From an uncultured Mobiluncus sp. (GTDB lineage Bacteria; Actinomycetota; Actinomycetes; Actinomycetales; Actinomycetaceae), in assembly GCF_902488535.1 (NCBI RefSeq), contig NZ_CABTWO010000011.1:1-64000 (forward strand): DNA of 64,000 nt, written 5' to 3'. Under the pieces are notes generated by a model. That model saw nothing but the letters and a program-made list of their open reading frames with translations, did no database searches and was not told where the DNA came from. The position numbers were made by a program, and so were the translations under genes. The first letter of the stretch is position 1; each line of letters opens with the position of its first letter. Positions 1-7,518 of the stretch are shown here, piece after piece.

Positions 1-93
1 CGCGCCACGATTCACCTGGGGATGATGCGCATCGGTAAACGCCCCGACGGCACCAGCGGAACCCTTTTGACGTGGTGTATTCCGCTTAGTTAA
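1..93 (+). CDS. C-terminal end of a protein, possibly a sensor histidine kinase (cut by window start)
   Basis: An open frame enters from the left edge and ends at TAA 91-93, giving 30 residues that finish with a GTLLTWCIPLS-like tail. Many two-component kinases of the NarX/DevS class end in a similar Gly-Thr-x-x-x-Trp-x-x-Pro pattern, and a NarL-type response regulator lies convergently just beyond it. That is the only basis for the name. The ATP-binding motifs are outside the window, so the family cannot be confirmed from what is visible. Confidence 0.4.
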   Translation, partial: RATIHLGMMRIGKRPDGTSGTLLTWCIPLS

Positions 94-126
94 TTTCGGG
101 ATTTTGCTGCCGGTTGCCTGCCGGGC

Positions 127-789
127 TCACAGTTCCGGACGCGGAGAGTTCTTGCGCCACTCGGCGGAACGCTGGGATGCGACCCACGCCGCCACTTGGG
201 TGCGCCGCTGCAGCCCCATTTTCGACAGCAGTGCCGTAATGTGGTTTTTCACGGTTTTTTCGGCCACGCCTAGGGCATCCCCAATTTCCCGGTTAGATAG
301 GCCATCGCCGATTAATCCCAGGATTTTCTTTTCAGTAGGGGTCAAGTGTTCGGTAGGGTCGCTGCGGTTTGCGCTGGTGCGGGTCACGGTACGCTCATCG
401 AGCAGGGTCCTCCCCGCCGCCACGGCCTTGATGACGTTCGTAATTTCCACCCCGGCGACGGTTTTCAACAGATAAGCCGCCGCCCCCACTTCCAGGGATT
501 CCGCCAGCGCCTCATCATCGTCAAAGGAGGTCAGCACCACCATGCGGGCGTTTGGCGTCATTACTCGTAGCTGACGAATCAAATCGATGCCGGTGCCGTC
601 GGGCAGCTGCAAGTCCACCAAAACCACGTTCGGGTTGGCCAACTCGGCCCTCGACAGGGCTTCGGCAACCGAACCGGCTTCGGCGACGACTCGCAAGTCC
701 GCTGCTCTATCGACAAGCTCGGCGATTCCACGGCGAACAATCTCGTGGTCGTCAACAATCATGACACGAATCTCCGACTGCTCAGTCAT
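127..789 (-). CDS. NarL/DevR-type response regulator
   Basis: 220 residues. The N-terminal receiver domain (about 7-122) has acidic residues D13/D14, the phospho-acceptor D59 in LVDLQLPDG, T87 and K109. The C-terminal LuxR-type helix-turn-helix (about 148-205) contains LTPTEKKIL and the recognition helix near VAEKTVKNH. It is therefore a phosphorylation-controlled DNA-binding regulator. It begins 12 bases after the mutM stop on the same strand, so it may be read through from the mutM operon or have its own promoter inside mutM. The partner kinase may be the truncated frame at the left edge, which is convergent rather than co-directional. The target genes cannot be told from the sequence. Confidence 0.9.
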   Translation of the reverse strand: MTEQSEIRVMIVDDHEIVRRGIAELVDRAADLRVVAEAGSVAEALSRAELANPNVVLVDLQLPDGTGIDLIRQLRVMTPNARMVVLTSFDDDEALAESLEVGAAAYLLKTVAGVEITNVIKAVAAGRTLLDERTVTRTSANRSDPTEHLTPTEKKILGLIGDGLSNREIGDALGVAEKTVKNHITALLSKMGLQRRTQVAAWVASQRSAEWRKNSPRPEL

Positions 790-801
790 CTTTGGTCCTT
801 C

Positions 802-1764
802 CTAACGCTTTCGCTGGCAACGTGGGCAAAACACGCTGGAGCGGCCGTCAATAATCATCTTATCGAGCCGGGTCCCGCAGCAGCGGCAACTTAGACCGCC
901 ACGACCGTAAACCTGCAACTCTTTCGCGAATTCACCCGGGTTACCCCAAGAATTCACGTACAGGCGGTCAAATGAAGTACCGCCGAAATCTAAAGCGTGC
1001 TCCATCACCTCCGCCACGGCACTCAGTAATTTCCGTAGTTTCCTCTCACTGAGTGACCGGCCGGGGGCAGCGGGATGTATCCGGGCAGCAAACAAGCCCT
1101 CATCTGCATAAATATTGCCGATACCGGAGACAATGCTCTGATCTAATAGCTTGGTTTTTATCGCTCTGGCGCTACAGCTGGTTTTTTCCACGAATTTCGT
1201 CGTGTCGCGGCATGAGTCCAGCACATCGCGGGCAATATGTTCCACGCCCTGCGGCAGCAGCGGCTCCAGTGCCCCCATCCCTCCGGGCGCACCGTCCGCT
1301 GTGGGCCGCAGCGGTCTGAGTTCGACGTGTCCAAAGGTGCGTTGGTCGCAAAACACCAGGTCTTTCCCGTTGTCGAGGGTGAAACGAAGGCGCTCATGGG
1401 CGAAGGGACGAGCCTCCCCGAGGCTTTGTCGATCTGGCGGTGGCGGGGCTGAACCGGCACGGTGCAGAGCCGCATCTCCGGATTCGACGCGCAGCTGGCC
1501 CGACATGCCCAGGTGCATCACGAGGGCAAGCGAGCCTTCTGCACTTGTGACATCCCCCGCTAGGGGAAACCACAAAAACTTTCCGCGCCGGACTGCTGCG
1601 CTCAGACGCATTCCCTCCAGTCCCGCACGTAACGCGGCGATTCCCCCCTGCTGATTGCGCAAGGTACGCTCATGGGTCGGGTCGCTGATGCTCAGGACCC
1701 GCGCTCCCACCACGGTTTGTTCCAGATTCCGGCGAATCGTTTCCACTTCGGGAAGCTCAGGCAT
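802..1764 (-). CDS. mutM: Formamidopyrimidine-DNA glycosylase (Fpg/MutM)
   Basis: 320 residues. It excises 8-oxoguanine and other oxidised purines and nicks the abasic site. The protein starts MPELPEVET, the invariant N-terminus whose Pro2 (after Met removal) is the Schiff-base nucleophile and Glu3 the acid; the open frame extends 68 codons upstream but that part overlaps rnc and is not conserved. K62 in RRGKFLW matches the beta-hairpin lysine. A C-terminal zinc finger is complete (C293/C296 and C313/C316). The ATG overlaps the rnc stop by 8 bases, implying coupled translation. A Pro/Ala-rich stretch near residues 94-124 makes it somewhat longer than the usual 270-290 residues. Confidence 0.96.
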   Translation of the reverse strand: MPELPEVETIRRNLEQTVVGARVLSISDPTHERTLRNQQGGIAALRAGLEGMRLSAAVRRGKFLWFPLAGDVTSAEGSLALVMHLGMSGQLRVESGDAALHRAGSAPPPPDRQSLGEARPFAHERLRFTLDNGKDLVFCDQRTFGHVELRPLRPTADGAPGGMGALEPLLPQGVEHIARDVLDSCRDTTKFVEKTSCSARAIKTKLLDQSIVSGIGNIYADEGLFAARIHPAAPGRSLSERKLRKLLSAVAEVMEHALDFGGTSFDRLYVNSWGNPGEFAKELQVYGRGGLSCRCCGTRLDKMIIDGRSSVFCPRCQRKR

Positions 1765-2521
1765 CAGCCACCTGATCCCCGAAACGGTCTTGTAGCGCCT
1801 CGAAAGCAGCCTCGGCAGCGCTGTGTTCGGCGGATTTCTTGGAAGTGCCTTGACCTTCACCCAGGACCTCACCATCCAACCGGATTTCTGCCCTGAACAC
1901 GCGGGCATGATCCGGCCCACTGCCCTGCACCACATATTCCGGTTCGCCCAGCGAGTTGGCGGCCGCAAACTCGCTGAGATGGGTCTTCCAGTCCATGCCG
2001 ACCGCCCGGCGCGGCGCGTTGCGCAAGTGTCGCCTCAGGTGACGCTCTATGGTGACCCGTGTCGATTCCAGGCCTGACGTGAGGTAGGACGCGCCGATGA
2101 GGGCCTCTAACGTGTCGGACAGAATGGAGTCCTTTTCCCGGCCGCCCTGACGGTCCTCGCCGATTCCCAGCAGGATGTAATCGCCCAGGTGCAGCCGTCT
2201 CGCGACTTCTGCCAGCGGGGTTTGGCTGACGGTGGCGGCGCGCATTGGGGCCAACTCACCCTCGGGAACATCGGGAAAGTTACGGAACAGGTACTCGGTG
2301 ACCACGATTTGTAACACCGCGTCCCCCAGGAATTCCAGCCTTTCATTCGTGCCAGTCGAGCCGGTCTTCCCGTGTTCGTGGGCAAAAGACCGGTGCGTCA
2401 TCGCGACCACCAAGAGTTCCTTATCGACCGGTTGTCCCCAGTCCGCAAGTAAACGTTCCAAGGTAGCTTTGGGCTGGCCCGGTTCGCCGGTGTCGTCTGT
2501 GTTTTGTGGGGATTGGTTCAC
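1757..2521 (-). CDS. rnc: Ribonuclease III
   Basis: 254 residues. Endonuclease for double-stranded RNA, used in rRNA and mRNA processing. The RNase III domain carries the signature ERLEFLGDAVL (E63, D67) and the second metal-ligand motif SDTLEALIGA (D136, E139). A double-stranded RNA-binding domain occupies about 172-245, ending in the typical KKSAEHSAAEAAFEAL helix. Its ATG overlaps the upstream DUF177 stop by 4 bases (ATGA). In most actinobacteria rpmF (L32) sits between these two genes; here there is no room for it. Confidence 0.97.
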   Translation of the reverse strand: MNQSPQNTDDTGEPGQPKATLERLLADWGQPVDKELLVVAMTHRSFAHEHGKTGSTGTNERLEFLGDAVLQIVVTEYLFRNFPDVPEGELAPMRAATVSQTPLAEVARRLHLGDYILLGIGEDRQGGREKDSILSDTLEALIGASYLTSGLESTRVTIERHLRRHLRNAPRRAVGMDWKTHLSEFAAANSLGEPEYVVQGSGPDHARVFRAEIRLDGEVLGEGQGTSKKSAEHSAAEAAFEALQDRFGDQVADA

Positions 2522-3159
2522 GAGGCGTCGTCCCCTCCGGCTTCCTGGGCGCGCAGCTCATTGGCTAAATCCCCCAACGCGGCCCAACGCGGGTCCAAGA
2601 CTTCGTGATGATGCTCGGGGGGCAAATCCGCAAACTTTTCCCCACAATCCGGGCACAATCCCTGGCAGTCGGGCCGGCACAGCGGCAAAGTCTCCATGCC
2701 CAGCACCAGGGCGTCTCGTAGCACCGGCTCGAGGTCGACCTCGTCCTCGGCGCTCACCTCGAGGATGTCCTCCCATTCTTCGTCCCCTTCCTGGCGGGCC
2801 GCTTCGCGCGCGCCGGGATAGAAAAACATCTGGGTTTCGTTGACTTCTACCGTCCCTGGAACCGGGTCTAAACAGCGCGAACATTGAGCATCAGTCGGTA
2901 CCGTGCCCCGCAAGGTGACCAAAATCCCCTCGTGCAAGGACTGCAAACTGACCTCGAAACGGCCTTCGGACTCCCGCGGAGTTACGACCCCGTTTGTCCA
3001 GGTGTCAGGCAACGGCAACAGGTAATCGTGCAGTTCGAGTGTCTTTCCGGGATTACCCGGCAGGGAGGTTAAGCCGATGAGATAGTCAGATCCAGCCTCC
3101 CGGTTGTCTGACCGAGCAGATTTCTTTCCGGCACCATGCGCTTTGGCATTGCTAGTCAT
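2518..3159 (-). CDS. DUF177 (YceD-like) protein
   Basis: 213 residues from the start MTSNAKAHG, whose ATG lies in the ATGACTAG overlap with the upstream gene; a longer frame exists but reaches far into that gene. The family (YceD in enterobacteria, Rv2926c position in mycobacteria) is linked to 23S rRNA and large-subunit biogenesis. Four cysteines in a CRPDCQGLCPDCG pattern near residues 160-172, together with a CSRC pair near 108, look like a zinc-binding cluster. The position between sepIVA and rnc is the conserved actinobacterial arrangement, apart from the missing rpmF. Confidence 0.85.
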   Translation of the reverse strand: MTSNAKAHGAGKKSARSDNREAGSDYLIGLTSLPGNPGKTLELHDYLLPLPDTWTNGVVTPRESEGRFEVSLQSLHEGILVTLRGTVPTDAQCSRCLDPVPGTVEVNETQMFFYPGAREAARQEGDEEWEDILEVSAEDEVDLEPVLRDALVLGMETLPLCRPDCQGLCPDCGEKFADLPPEHHHEVLDPRWAALGDLANELRAQEAGGDDAS

Positions 3160-3919
3160 GTTTGGCCTCCGGGTTTTCCGACTCCGGCTGGGGCAAATCG
3201 TCGGGGTTAAACCGGGCACGTTCGCTCAAGACTCGCCGCCCTGCCGCAGACTGTTCCTTTAGCTTGTCCAAGGTTCCTTCCAGCTCTGTTAGCTTTTCCT
3301 CGCAATAGCGGTCGGCTCCCGCAGCCAGGTCGGTCGCCTGACGGGTCGCAGTTTCAATAATCATCTCGGCACGTTCCTTGGCCATGACGACGATGCGTTC
3401 TTGGTTGACCAGTTCGTCGGCTCGGGCGTGGGCGTCGGCTTGGATACGTTCAGAAGTGGAATTGGCTTGTGCCAAGGCTGTCTCAGCCTCCTCTTGGGCG
3501 CGGGCGATGACCGCATTGGCTCCGGCCACAATCTGGTTCGCGATGCGGATATCAGTCGGCATCGCCTCGCGCGCTGATTCCAGCAGGGAAAGAGCTTGGG
3601 CCTTATTGACCAGCACGGACGAGCTCATCGGCAGGGAGCGAGCCTGCGAGATTAACGCTTCCATCTGGGCTAATACATCCATCAGCTCCGAGCCTTTGTA
3701 ATCCTGAGCGTTCAGCGCAGCCACCATTTGCTCTGAAGTTAGGGCTTCGGGTTCCACAAACTCCGCTTCGCCGGTGTCGCTCGGCTCTGTTGAGTCAGAA
3801 TTCGAACCGGTGGTCTCAGAGTTGTCCTGCCCGACATCGGATTCATCTGAGCTGTCCTCAGCAGTGGTAGGCAAATCCGCCGATTCCATTATTTGGTCTT
3901 CCCTGTTTTCCTCGCTCAT
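3152..3919 (-). CDS. sepIVA: SepIVA-like DivIVA-family coiled-coil cell-division protein
   Basis: 255 residues. The N-terminal ~65 residues are acidic and Ser/Thr-rich and probably disordered. Residues about 80-230 form a long Ala/Glu/Arg coiled coil (AQEEAETALAQA, ARADELVNQER, ATRQATDLAAGA) resembling DivIVA and ATP-synthase b-subunit coils. In mycobacteria the gene at this position, beside DUF177, rnc and coaD, encodes SepIVA, a septal DivIVA homologue; the name is assigned on synteny and architecture. It starts 8 bases after the coaD stop and overlaps DUF177 by 8 bases, so the five genes look like one transcript. A role in septation or polar wall growth is inferred. Confidence 0.72.
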   Translation of the reverse strand: MSEENREDQIMESADLPTTAEDSSDESDVGQDNSETTGSNSDSTEPSDTGEAEFVEPEALTSEQMVAALNAQDYKGSELMDVLAQMEALISQARSLPMSSSVLVNKAQALSLLESAREAMPTDIRIANQIVAGANAVIARAQEEAETALAQANSTSERIQADAHARADELVNQERIVVMAKERAEMIIETATRQATDLAAGADRYCEEKLTELEGTLDKLKEQSAAGRRVLSERARFNPDDLPQPESENPEAKHD

Positions 3920-3927
3920 TTTTCTCC

Positions 3928-4470
3928 CTAGCTGTTGTACTTGTCGAAACGGGCTGCTATGACATTATTATCCCGGTTTGGGGGTCTGACTTGGTACGCC
4001 TCATACAGAGCCTGCGCGGTGTCGGCACAGACCATCGAATAGACATCGGCTCCGTAACTGGCAACTTCCTTAACCATAGAACTTGAGACGTGAATCAACG
4101 CCGGTTTGCAGCCCACAAACACAGTCGGCGGAGCCCCAATCTGGCGATTCATCTGACTCATCGGATTTTCGTAATCAAAGTCCTGGGAAGTGCGCAGCCC
4201 TTTCGCAATGACGTCAATATGATGTTCTTTACAGAAATCAGCTAACAATCCATCCACAATTTCCACGTTGACGCGGGTATCGAGTTTCGCTTCCCGGATA
4301 GTGGTCTGGGCCAGTTCGATACGTTTCGGTAGCGAAAGCAGCGGGGTTTTCTTTGAATTCTGGGCAATTCCAATCACCACGACGTCGGCAAAGGTCAAGC
4401 ATTGGCGCACCATATCGAGGTGCCCATAGGTGAATGGGTCAAAAGTTCCGGGGCAAAGCGCTTGAGTCAC
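3928..4470 (-). CDS. coaD: Phosphopantetheine adenylyltransferase
   Basis: 180 residues. It joins ATP and 4'-phosphopantetheine to dephospho-CoA, the penultimate step of coenzyme A synthesis. The nucleotidyltransferase motif GTFDPFTYGH is at residues 8-17 (T/HxGH class), a substrate lysine follows in QNSKKTPLL, and the SSSMVKE motif is near 130. Length is slightly above the usual 160 because of a C-terminal extension. It is the first gene of the leftward coaD-sepIVA-DUF177-rnc-mutM series and faces rsmD, with 38 bases between the two start codons; the promoters of both must lie in or around that gap. Confidence 0.96.
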   Translation of the reverse strand: MTQALCPGTFDPFTYGHLDMVRQCLTFADVVVIGIAQNSKKTPLLSLPKRIELAQTTIREAKLDTRVNVEIVDGLLADFCKEHHIDVIAKGLRTSQDFDYENPMSQMNRQIGAPPTVFVGCKPALIHVSSSMVKEVASYGADVYSMVCADTAQALYEAYQVRPPNRDNNVIAARFDKYNS

Positions 4471-4508
4471 GTATCCAGATTACCGGCAATTCGGCTAGGC
4501 TGTCGTAT

Positions 4509-5069
4509 GTGACACGAATTGTTGCTGGCGAAAAAGGGGGCTTGCGCCTGAATGTGCCGAAGTCGGGGACCCGTCCCACTTCGGAGCGGGTGCGCGAAGC
4601 GATGTTCTCTCACCTGCTTTGTTCGGGGTTCCCACAAGGTGCCATGGTTTTGGATTTGTTCGCTGGCTCAGGAGCCCTCGGTTTGGAGGCGCTATCCCGC
4701 GGCGGGTCTAGCGCGGTGTTTGTAGATGCCGCCGGGTCGGCAGCAAAAGTGTTGCGTGCGAACATAGATGCCCTGCACTACTGGGACCGCGCCCGTGTCC
4801 TGGTGAAAGACGCCGCCAAGTTTGTTTCCGAACTAAAACACGCGGATTGCTTTGACCTGATTTTCTTAGACCCCCCCTACGCTTTGGCGCCTTATGTGCT
4901 ATCAGAGATTCTGGCAGGTCTGACCGCACACCTCAGCCCGGAGGGCGTCATGGTTATAGAGACGTCGAAAAAGTTTCCCGCTCCTGAGATTCCTTCGGGG
5001 CTGCAAGCCTACGCCGCTAAGAGCTACGGCGATACCCTGGTCACTTATTTGCAACAGGCTCAGGACTGA
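4509..5069 (+). CDS. rsmD: 16S rRNA (guanine-966-N2)-methyltransferase RsmD
   Basis: 186 residues from GTG 4509 (VTRIVAGEKGG); family members begin with an (M)RIIAG-like segment, so the 25 codons upstream in the same frame, which run into coaD, are rejected. The Rossmann S-adenosylmethionine motif DLFAGSGALGLEAL and the catalytic LDPPY motif for exocyclic amino methylation are both present. It pairs with coaD as in most bacteria, but here divergently. Its 3' end overlaps the convergent membrane-protein gene by 29 bases. Confidence 0.94.
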   Translation: MTRIVAGEKGGLRLNVPKSGTRPTSERVREAMFSHLLCSGFPQGAMVLDLFAGSGALGLEALSRGGSSAVFVDAAGSAAKVLRANIDALHYWDRARVLVKDAAKFVSELKHADCFDLIFLDPPYALAPYVLSEILAGLTAHLSPEGVMVIETSKKFPAPEIPSGLQAYAAKSYGDTLVTYLQQAQD

Positions 5070-7503
5070 GGTTGAGTTGGGCGGCATGCTGCGCGATGAA
5101 GGCACCAAGGGCTGGCAGAACCAGATAGATAGCTTCTTTCACAATCATTACCCCGGAATCGTTGATGGGTACCGCCACCGCCATGCCCAGCAAAATACCT
5201 AAAGCCACCACGCGCAGGGCAGGCAGGTCGGTGAGCTGATCCCAGGAGGACGCCCATCGCGGCCAGGACACCTGGCGACGTTTCACAATCACCAAAGCCG
5301 CCACTAGCGCCGCTACTACCAGCACCAAAAGTATGACGACCCCAAGGTTGTTCACAAAGGAACGCAGCACGTCACGGACTTTCCCGGCAATCAACTCCTG
5401 ACTTTCGCTGCTGCCCAGATTGGACCAAAAGTTCCCGATATGACTGTCTGAACCGCGGGAGAACCAGCCGATAGTCCCCATCACCGCCAGTGTGAGCACT
5501 ACCCAAGCACCGGCGTGCCACCAGCGCGGGCGCACTCCTGACGCCATTAGGGCGACAATGCCGAAAGCCAAGATAATTCCCGGAGGACCCCCAAAATCCG
5601 CACCCCAACGGGGCAAAGCATCGGCCAAGAGAACAGCGGCACCGAGCCCCGCGGTAATCCATGCGGCCCGGCGCTGGCCCCAGAAACGTTGCAAAACCGG
5701 CAGCAAAGCCAGCAAAGCCCCGGCAATGAGGATGATGTAGGTGCGGTTAGAGATACCGTAGTAACGCCGCGAACTGAGCACCAAGGAACCCATGAATCCG
5801 TTGCGTTGATGGGCTGAACCCAAGATGATGTCCAAGGCCAAAATGAAACATGAAATCCCCGCCAGGATGGCCACCGCGTGAGAGCTGCGCCATAGGGAAG
5901 CCACCAAAACCGCCGCGATTACCGCGGTCAAGGCTAGAGCGACCCTGATTGCTCCGACCTCCGAGTCAACCACAGGCAAATTCCACCACGGAATCCAGTT
6001 CAGAATCAGCGCCGCGGGTAGCATCGCAAAAGCGATGAGGCCCAGGAGTCGTACCACCCACCAACTGTTCGCCAAACGCCGAGAGCCTCGCGACGCGAAA
6101 GCCCAGATTAGCAGCGCCCCGATAGCCAGGTATGAAAACAGGTGAAAGACCTGATACCACGGCGAGTTGGCGCGCAGGGCGGAGGTAGCGTGACGTTGCT
6201 GCTCGGTGATCAGAGAACAGGCCTCGGCGACGCTAGCGACCGGGGTAACGCTTAGTTCCGGAAGGGTGATATTCGCCGGAGGGACGAGTTTCGGGTTCAG
6301 GTAGGTGCGCGCATTAAGAACTAAACCGCGCACGTCGGCAATGGTGGCTAAACCGGCGGCACGTGTCGTGGAAGTGTAGAGCACGCCCGTGATGCCAGCA
6401 ATTTCATCCCCGGAAGCTGCGGCCGGTTTACCACCCGTCAGCGCTAACCCCGGAGTCTGGGCCGCCAACAGCTGCAGGGACCGAGCCCCTTCAAAATCAC
6501 CCAACGAAGCGATAATCACCGGCCGAGGGTGCGCCGCCCCCTGATTAGCGCTCAAAATTGCGGACAGTTGCTGTAGGGACAGGGTCTTTGCCGTGTCGTA
6601 GGTGTTCTGGTTCAGCACGGCGGTGTCAACCGTATCCAAATCCACCACAACATCGCTGGGTGCAGCGGCGAGAAGGTCTTGCCACGCGGATTCGAGAACC
6701 ATCCGGTTCTGCAGAGTCTTGCCCAACGGTGAGGCAGGCTGTTGCGCTTTGGCATCGAGGGCGGCTCTGGCGCCAGCCCCGGTTCGCTCGTTATAGAGGG
6801 AATCAAGTGCAGAAGGGTTAATCCGCGCCATTTCAGGGATAACCGGCAGCGGCTGCCAATGGGCGACCTGACCGCGCCGATTCGCCAACGGTATTCCCGC
6901 ATTCCGTCCTACCGCCCACGCGTCTGGAGCGAAAATCCCGTGAGCGGGCCAGGTAATATTTTCGGTACGGCCCTTGAACTGAGCGTAGGTGACGGCTGCG
7001 GCTTTGGGCAAGGGCGCGGCGGCAGGACCAACCTGAAACGGAGTTTTCGCGGTCGTACCGTTACTCTTCACCAGCTTCATTCCCAAGCACGGTGCCCCCA
7101 CAGTTTTAGCCAGTCGGCGCCCTTCTTCGTCAGCAACATCGCCACTGGCACGCAGCTGCATCCACCCTTCGGTGGGGCAGGTATAAATCCGAAACGACCG
7201 CGTACTCAGCGCCGAAAACGTAAACGGAACCAGCATTTCCCCCAGCTGATTGCCCTGTAAATCGAGGTCGCTGGGCTTCAGGCCGCTCATCCCCAAGAAC
7301 AGCACGCCGGGAGCATCGGGGGAAGGCGCTGGGGTCTTCGCGTCCTGCGTCCACAGTCCGGTGGGAGCAAGCGGCTCGCGGGCAGCGACAGGTATCGCGC
7401 TGGCCTGAGGAAGTGCCACCAGCGTCACTGTCAGCATCGCGATAAATGCTCCTAGACGCCGCCACCATGAATACACAGGTGGAATTTTACCAAGTTTAAA
7501 CAC
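5041..7503 (-). CDS. Large secreted-domain/polytopic membrane protein with alkaline-phosphatase-like N-terminal region
   Basis: 820 residues. A signal sequence ends near ASA-IP (residue ~36). Residues about 60-430 are extracytoplasmic; VLFLGMSGLKPSD at the start and STTRAAGLATIADV near the end resemble the edges of the degenerate alkaline-phosphatase fold seen in large actinobacterial and firmicute membrane proteins (often TTRxPGLVxxTD). I see no full metal-ligand set, so catalysis is doubtful. The C-terminal ~370 residues hold roughly ten hydrophobic segments. The gene precedes nothing co-directional before coaD and starts 15 bases after recG's stop, so it is probably co-transcribed with recG. 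Function unknown; a cell-envelope role is a guess. Confidence 0.6.
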   Translation of the reverse strand: MFKLGKIPPVYSWWRRLGAFIAMLTVTLVALPQASAIPVAAREPLAPTGLWTQDAKTPAPSPDAPGVLFLGMSGLKPSDLDLQGNQLGEMLVPFTFSALSTRSFRIYTCPTEGWMQLRASGDVADEEGRRLAKTVGAPCLGMKLVKSNGTTAKTPFQVGPAAAPLPKAAAVTYAQFKGRTENITWPAHGIFAPDAWAVGRNAGIPLANRRGQVAHWQPLPVIPEMARINPSALDSLYNERTGAGARAALDAKAQQPASPLGKTLQNRMVLESAWQDLLAAAPSDVVVDLDTVDTAVLNQNTYDTAKTLSLQQLSAILSANQGAAHPRPVIIASLGDFEGARSLQLLAAQTPGLALTGGKPAAASGDEIAGITGVLYTSTTRAAGLATIADVRGLVLNARTYLNPKLVPPANITLPELSVTPVASVAEACSLITEQQRHATSALRANSPWYQVFHLFSYLAIGALLIWAFASRGSRRLANSWWVVRLLGLIAFAMLPAALILNWIPWWNLPVVDSEVGAIRVALALTAVIAAVLVASLWRSSHAVAILAGISCFILALDIILGSAHQRNGFMGSLVLSSRRYYGISNRTYIILIAGALLALLPVLQRFWGQRRAAWITAGLGAAVLLADALPRWGADFGGPPGIILAFGIVALMASGVRPRWWHAGAWVVLTLAVMGTIGWFSRGSDSHIGNFWSNLGSSESQELIAGKVRDVLRSFVNNLGVVILLVLVVAALVAALVIVKRRQVSWPRWASSWDQLTDLPALRVVALGILLGMAVAVPINDSGVMIVKEAIYLVLPALGAFIAQHAAQLNLSPEPVANK

Positions 7504-7518
7504 ACCTACCGTACTCCC

